Source of the DNA: Campylobacterota bacterium
GTDB lineage: Bacteria; Campylobacterota; Campylobacteria; Campylobacterales; Sulfurovaceae
Length of the DNA: 10,383 bases
NCBI GenBank assembly: GCA_011330645.1
Contig: DRQB01000160.1
Coordinates: 1 to 10,383, forward strand
Direction: 5' to 3'
Part shown: positions 7,336-10,383 of the stretch, piece by piece
How positions within the stretch are numbered: the stretch's first letter is position 1
How the letters are laid out: each line of letters begins with the position of its first letter
The notes under the pieces: model-generated
Database searches by the model: none
The model's input: the letters and a program-made list of their open reading frames with translations, nothing else
Told to the model about the DNA's origin: nothing
Made by a program: the position numbers and the translations under genes

Positions 7336-8130
7336 ATGAAAGATATGATTCTGGCTGTTTGGGCATACCGATATTTCATCATATCATCCATAAAAACAGA
7401 GTTTAAATCTCGTTTTGTACGAAGTAAACTTGGTGCTATTTGGATGATACTCCATCCTCTTGCACAAGTACTTGTCTATGCACTTATACTTTCACAGATT
7501 ATGACAGCAAAACTGCCTGGTGTTGCAACTCAGTATGCTTACCCAGTATACATTCTCTCTGGGATAATAGGCTGGACTCTTTTTGCTGAAATACTAGGAA
7601 AATCTTTAAATGTATTCATATCAAATGGAAACTTACTTAAAAAGATGTCTTTTCCAAAACTAGCCCTTCCTCTCATAACCATAGGAACTGCACTTGTCAA
7701 CTTCACGATCTTTCTTGTAGTGATGTTTGTTGTTTTTGGGTTTCTTGGACATCTACCCATTCATGCATTGCAGTGGTTACCTCTTCTCACTCTCCTCACT
7801 CTTATGCTTGCTATAGGCATAGGACTTTTTCTTGGTACTTTAAATGTATTTATCCGTGATATAGGGCAATTTATGGAAGTAGTATTGAACTTCTGGTTTT
7901 GGTTAACTCCTGTTGTCTATATGGTATCTATAGTTCCAGAAAAATACCATGAACTTTTTATGCTTAATCCTATGACAGGTATAGTGATGGGCTTTCAAAA
8001 TGTGTTACTTTATGACAAATCTCCAGACTTAAGTATTCTTATCTACCCTACACTATTTGCTTTAGTGAGTATGTCTTTTGCTATGGTAATGTTTTATAAA
8101 GCTCGTGAAGAGATGGCAGATGTACTATGA
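7336..8130 (+). CDS. wzm: ABC-2 type polysaccharide export permease Wzm
   Basis: This 264-residue inner-membrane protein has about six hydrophobic segments (near 34-54, 68-88, 112-138, 147-169, 182-199 and 234-254). The cytoplasmic N-terminus, with FKSRFVRSKLGAIWMILHP, is the coupling/interface region typical of Wzm/KpsM/TagG-like permeases, and IRDIGQF followed by LNFWFWLTPVVY (about 173-195) is another family hallmark. With Wzt it forms the channel that moves a lipid-linked polysaccharide across the inner membrane. The start follows the manC stop directly, with AAAAGGTG (7324-7331) as Shine-Dalgarno. It overlaps wzt by four bases (ATGA). Aromatic residues lining the last helices are consistent with sugar transit. 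O-antigen versus capsule cannot be decided from the permease alone; a paired Wzt with a sugar-binding domain favours O-antigen. Confidence 0.93.
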   Translation: MKDMILAVWAYRYFIISSIKTEFKSRFVRSKLGAIWMILHPLAQVLVYALILSQIMTAKLPGVATQYAYPVYILSGIIGWTLFAEILGKSLNVFISNGNLLKKMSFPKLALPLITIGTALVNFTIFLVVMFVVFGFLGHLPIHALQWLPLLTLLTLMLAIGIGLFLGTLNVFIRDIGQFMEVVLNFWFWLTPVVYMVSIVPEKYHELFMLNPMTGIVMGFQNVLLYDKSPDLSILIYPTLFALVSMSFAMVMFYKAREEMADVL

Positions 8131-9353
8131 ATAATGTACTAGAAGTAAAAAACATAAGTAAATCGTTCAAAGACTACTCAAGTGAATGGGCTAGAGTCTT
8201 TTCATGGTTTGGACTTAATGCTAAACCACTAGAAGAGCACCATATACTTAAACACATAAGCTTTAACATAGCTCCAGGTGAAGCAGTCGGGATAGTAGGA
8301 CAAAATGGTGCAGGTAAAAGTACACTTCTTAAAATCATAACAGGGACACTCAAGCCTTCCGAAGGTTATATACATATAAACGGTCGCATATCCGCTATAT
8401 TAGAACTTGGTATGGGTTTTCATCCTGATCTAACAGGAAGACAAAATGTCTACCACTCTGCAGGGCTTATGGGATTTACTCATGAGCAGATAGATGCAGT
8501 AATGAATGATATAGAAGAATTTGCTGAAATAGGGGAATACTTTGACCAGCCTGTTAGAACTTACTCCAGTGGTATGCAGATGCGTGTTGCGTTTGGTGTA
8601 GCAACTATGTACAGACCAGAGATGCTCATAGTAGATGAAGCACTCTCTGTTGGAGATGCTTACTTCCAGCATAAAAGTTTTGAGCGTATACGAGAATTTC
8701 AAGAAAAAGGGACAACATTACTGATAGTTTCACATGACCGTGGTGCTATCCAAGCTATCTGTGATAGAGCCATACTCATAGAGAAAGGTGCTATTATAAA
8801 AGATGGCGATCCAGAAGTTGTTATGGATTTTTATAATGCTCTTATAGCTGAAAAAGAGAACTCCACAGTAAAACAGCTTGAGAAAGAAGATGGAAAAATA
8901 GAAACTATTTCTGGTACGGGTGAAGCAACTGTAGAAGAGATAGGGATTTATGATGTAAATGGGGGAATGGTAGAGTTTATTGGTGTTGGTGACCCCATTG
9001 AATTACGCATTAAAGTAAAAGTACATAAAGATATTGAATCATTAGTTTTAGGTTATGGCATAAAAGATCGATTGGGTCAAGTTATGTATGGAACAAATAC
9101 TTGGCATACAAATCAAGTACTTCAAAATGTAAAGAAGAATGAAATATACAATTTTACACTTTCTTTTCCTGTAAATTTTGGAGTAGGAAGTTACTCCATA
9201 CAAACAGCTTTAGTTGACAAGGACACTCATTTGACAGCAAACTATGAATGGAAAGATCTAGCCCTAGTGTTTAATGTTATAAATATAGATAAGACTCATT
9301 TTGCGGGATGCAACTGGAATGAGCCGAAAATAGAGGTAAAAAAATGGGAATAG
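8127..9353 (+). CDS. wzt: ABC transporter ATPase Wzt with C-terminal carbohydrate-binding-like domain
   Basis: This 408-residue protein has an N-terminal ATPase domain (about 1-240): Walker A GQNGAGKST at 58-66, the polysaccharide-exporter segment LGMGFHPDLTGRQNVY (94-109), ABC signature YSSGMQMR (146-153), Walker B MLIVDE (166-171), and the H-loop His203 in VSHD. After a Glu/Lys-rich linker (about 240-260) comes a beta-rich C-terminal domain (about 262-400) with VEEIGIYDVNGG, GYGIKDRLGQVMYGTNT and a late YSIQTAL strand, matching Wzt C-terminal domains. In E. coli O9a this domain binds the modified non-reducing end of the O-polysaccharide and licenses export. Plain KpsT/TagH-type ATPases of about 220-260 residues lack it. 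The start is set by the four-base ATGA overlap with wzm. The final ten bases overlap the methyltransferase gene in another frame. Confidence 0.93.
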   Translation: MNNVLEVKNISKSFKDYSSEWARVFSWFGLNAKPLEEHHILKHISFNIAPGEAVGIVGQNGAGKSTLLKIITGTLKPSEGYIHINGRISAILELGMGFHPDLTGRQNVYHSAGLMGFTHEQIDAVMNDIEEFAEIGEYFDQPVRTYSSGMQMRVAFGVATMYRPEMLIVDEALSVGDAYFQHKSFERIREFQEKGTTLLIVSHDRGAIQAICDRAILIEKGAIIKDGDPEVVMDFYNALIAEKENSTVKQLEKEDGKIETISGTGEATVEEIGIYDVNGGMVEFIGVGDPIELRIKVKVHKDIESLVLGYGIKDRLGQVMYGTNTWHTNQVLQNVKKNEIYNFTLSFPVNFGVGSYSIQTALVDKDTHLTANYEWKDLALVFNVINIDKTHFAGCNWNEPKIEVKKWE

Positions 9354-10383
9354 TTTCTTATGCACAAAACTTCGAAGATGTAATGCTTTGGAGAGCACTT
9401 AAGGATGTAAAAAATGGTTTTTACATTGATATTGGAGCGAACCATCCTTCAATTGATTCTGTAACAAAATTATTTTATGAAAATGGATGGAATGGGATTA
9501 ATTGCGAACCTGAAAAAGAATTATATAAACTTTTAGAAGAAGAACGTCCTAATGATATAAATTTAAATATTGCAATAAGTTCTAACTTACAACAAATAGA
9601 ATTTTATGTAAGTAAAGTTCGAGGATGGTCAACTACAGATGTTTTAAGTGCGGATAACCTCAAAGAGAAAGACTCGTTTGCAGAATGCAAAATTGTCAAA
9701 GCAATGTCTTTAGATAATTTATGTAAATCTTACAACATAAAAGAAGTTCATTTTTTGAAAATAGATGTGGAAGGTGCAGAAAAAGATGTCTTAGAAAGTT
9801 TTTCTTTTGATAAAATAAGACCTTGGATATGTGTCATTGAAGCAACTAAACCTACAACACAAATAGATGTCTCTATTGAATGGGAAGATATTTTAATAGT
9901 CAATAAATATATTTTTGCTTACTTTGATGGATTAAACAAATATTATGTAGCTGAAGAACATAAAAATTTTGTAGATATTCTAAAAAATCCTCCAAATGTC
10001 TTTGATGAATTTATATTGGCAAATCATAGAGATGCTATTATAAAAGCAAGTGAAGCAGAGACAAAAGCAATACAGGCTGAAGAAAAAGCAGCTCAAGCTG
10101 AGACAAAAGCAATACAGGCTGAAGAAAAAGCAGCTCAAGCTGAGACAAAAACAGTACAGGCTGAGGAAAAAGCAGCTCAAGCTGAGACAAAAACAATACA
10201 GGCTGAAGAAAAAGCAGCTCAAGCTGAGACAAAAGCAATACAGGCTGAAGAAAAATCAGCTCAAGCTGAGACAAAAGCAATACAGGCTGAAGAAAAAGCA
10301 GCTCAAGCTGAGACAAAAGCAATACAGGCTGAAGAAAAAGCAGCTCAAGCTGAGACAAAAGCAATACAGGCTGAAGAAAAAGC
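9344..10383 (+). CDS. FkbM-family methyltransferase with a long heptad-repeat extension, 3' end cut by the window
   Basis: The frame is open from ATG 9344 to the window end: 346 full codons, no stop. AGAGG at 9332-9336, seven bases upstream, and the ten-base overlap with wzt support the start. Residues 1 to about 170 are an FkbM (Methyltransf_21) domain: SYAQNFEDVMLWRAL, the SAM-binding motif I FYIDIGANHP (26-35), acidic NCEPE (53-57), FLKIDVEGAEKDVL (137-150), and CVIEA (163-167). FkbM enzymes O-methylate sugars or similar hydroxyls. Residues 171-237 are a lysine/phenylalanine-rich connector. From Ala238 the protein is a repeated 14-residue unit, AETKAIQAEEKAAQ, two heptads long, predicted as a continuous alanine-rich helix or coiled coil. 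No signal peptide or membrane helix is seen, so a cytoplasmic location is likely. The substrate is unknown, and the missing C-terminal part might hold a further domain such as a glycosyltransferase. By position it may modify the glycan exported by Wzm/Wzt. Confidence 0.88.
   Translation, partial: MGIVSYAQNFEDVMLWRALKDVKNGFYIDIGANHPSIDSVTKLFYENGWNGINCEPEKELYKLLEEERPNDINLNIAISSNLQQIEFYVSKVRGWSTTDVLSADNLKEKDSFAECKIVKAMSLDNLCKSYNIKEVHFLKIDVEGAEKDVLESFSFDKIRPWICVIEATKPTTQIDVSIEWEDILIVNKYIFAYFDGLNKYYVAEEHKNFVDILKNPPNVFDEFILANHRDAIIKASEAETKAIQAEEKAAQAETKAIQAEEKAAQAETKTVQAEEKAAQAETKTIQAEEKAAQAETKAIQAEEKSAQAETKAIQAEEKAAQAETKAIQAEEKAAQAETKAIQAEEK
10055..10383 (+). repeat. in-frame 42-base tandem repeat array (7 full copies plus 35 bases of an eighth)
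   Basis: Units start at 10055, 10097, 10139, 10181, 10223, 10265, 10307 and 10349; the last is cut by the window end. Each encodes AETKAIQAEEKAAQ or a close variant, and is itself two related 21-base halves (14 of 21 bases identical in the consensus). Units 2, 6, 7 and the visible part of 8 are identical. Unit 1 has one silent difference in its first codon (GCA for GCT). Unit 3 has three changes (Ala to Thr, Ile to Val, one silent), unit 4 one (Ala to Thr), and unit 5 one (Ala to Ser). Every copy keeps the reading frame, so copy-number change would lengthen or shorten the protein by 14 residues without a frameshift. The total copy number is unknown. Confidence 0.97.

Noticed and set aside
9980..10364. 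Two long open frames on the minus strand (80 and 108 codons) encoding Cys/Phe/Leu/Ser- or Leu/Gln-rich repeats
   Set aside because: They arise because the 42-base repeat has no stop codon in those frames. They are low-complexity mirror images of the repeat, have no recognisable ribosome site, and the + frame continues a clear methyltransferase.
10055..10383. CRISPR-like periodic array
   Set aside because: The units are directly adjacent with no unique spacers and keep an open reading frame, so this is a coding tandem repeat.

Overview
The window looks like a chromosomal segment of a Campylobacterota (epsilonproteobacterial) organism, perhaps a Sulfurovum- or Sulfurimonas-like bacterium. The clues are AT-rich DNA, tight overlapping gene spacing, clear TATAAT-type -10 boxes without good -35 boxes, a short (406 aa) glucose-6-phosphate isomerase, and a ccoI-ccoS pair next to a small c-type cytochrome. 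The genus is an inference; the gene families are much safer.

Bases 1-746 concern respiration. They hold the last 67 codons of a CcoI/FixI-type copper P-type ATPase, then ccoS, and a convergent gene for a small exported monoheme cytochrome c. A 109-base divergent intergenic region (747-855) carries promoter-like sequences in both directions and a perfect 12-base palindrome. It leads into a YfaZ-like outer-membrane beta-barrel gene (856-1419).

Bases 1461-7335 form a nucleotide-sugar supply module on the + strand: galE, a phosphomannomutase/phosphoglucomutase, pgi, galU, and a bifunctional manC (mannose-1-phosphate guanylyltransferase plus type II phosphomannose isomerase). Together these five enzymes can turn fructose-6-phosphate into UDP-glucose, UDP-galactose and GDP-mannose. 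galE and galU each have their own promoter-like sequence.

Bases 7336 to the end are an export and assembly module: Wzm (ABC permease), Wzt (ATPase with a C-terminal carbohydrate-binding-like domain), and an FkbM-family methyltransferase that runs off the window. Behind its roughly 230-residue catalytic part, the methyltransferase carries seven full copies and one cut copy of a 42-base in-frame tandem repeat. The repeat encodes an Ala/Glu/Lys/Gln heptad pattern.

The most interesting point is the combination manC-wzm-wzt-(methyltransferase plus long helical repeat). It matches the order and logic of the E. coli O9a system, where the methyltransferase/kinase WbdD caps the chain, its coiled coil sets chain length, and Wzt's C-terminal domain recognises the capped end. 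Here the putative ruler is encoded by a near-perfect DNA tandem array that could change length by slippage. That is a testable hypothesis, not a demonstrated function. No stretch longer than 300 bases lacks a gene. No tRNA, rRNA, CRISPR array, insertion sequence or clear intrinsic terminator was seen.
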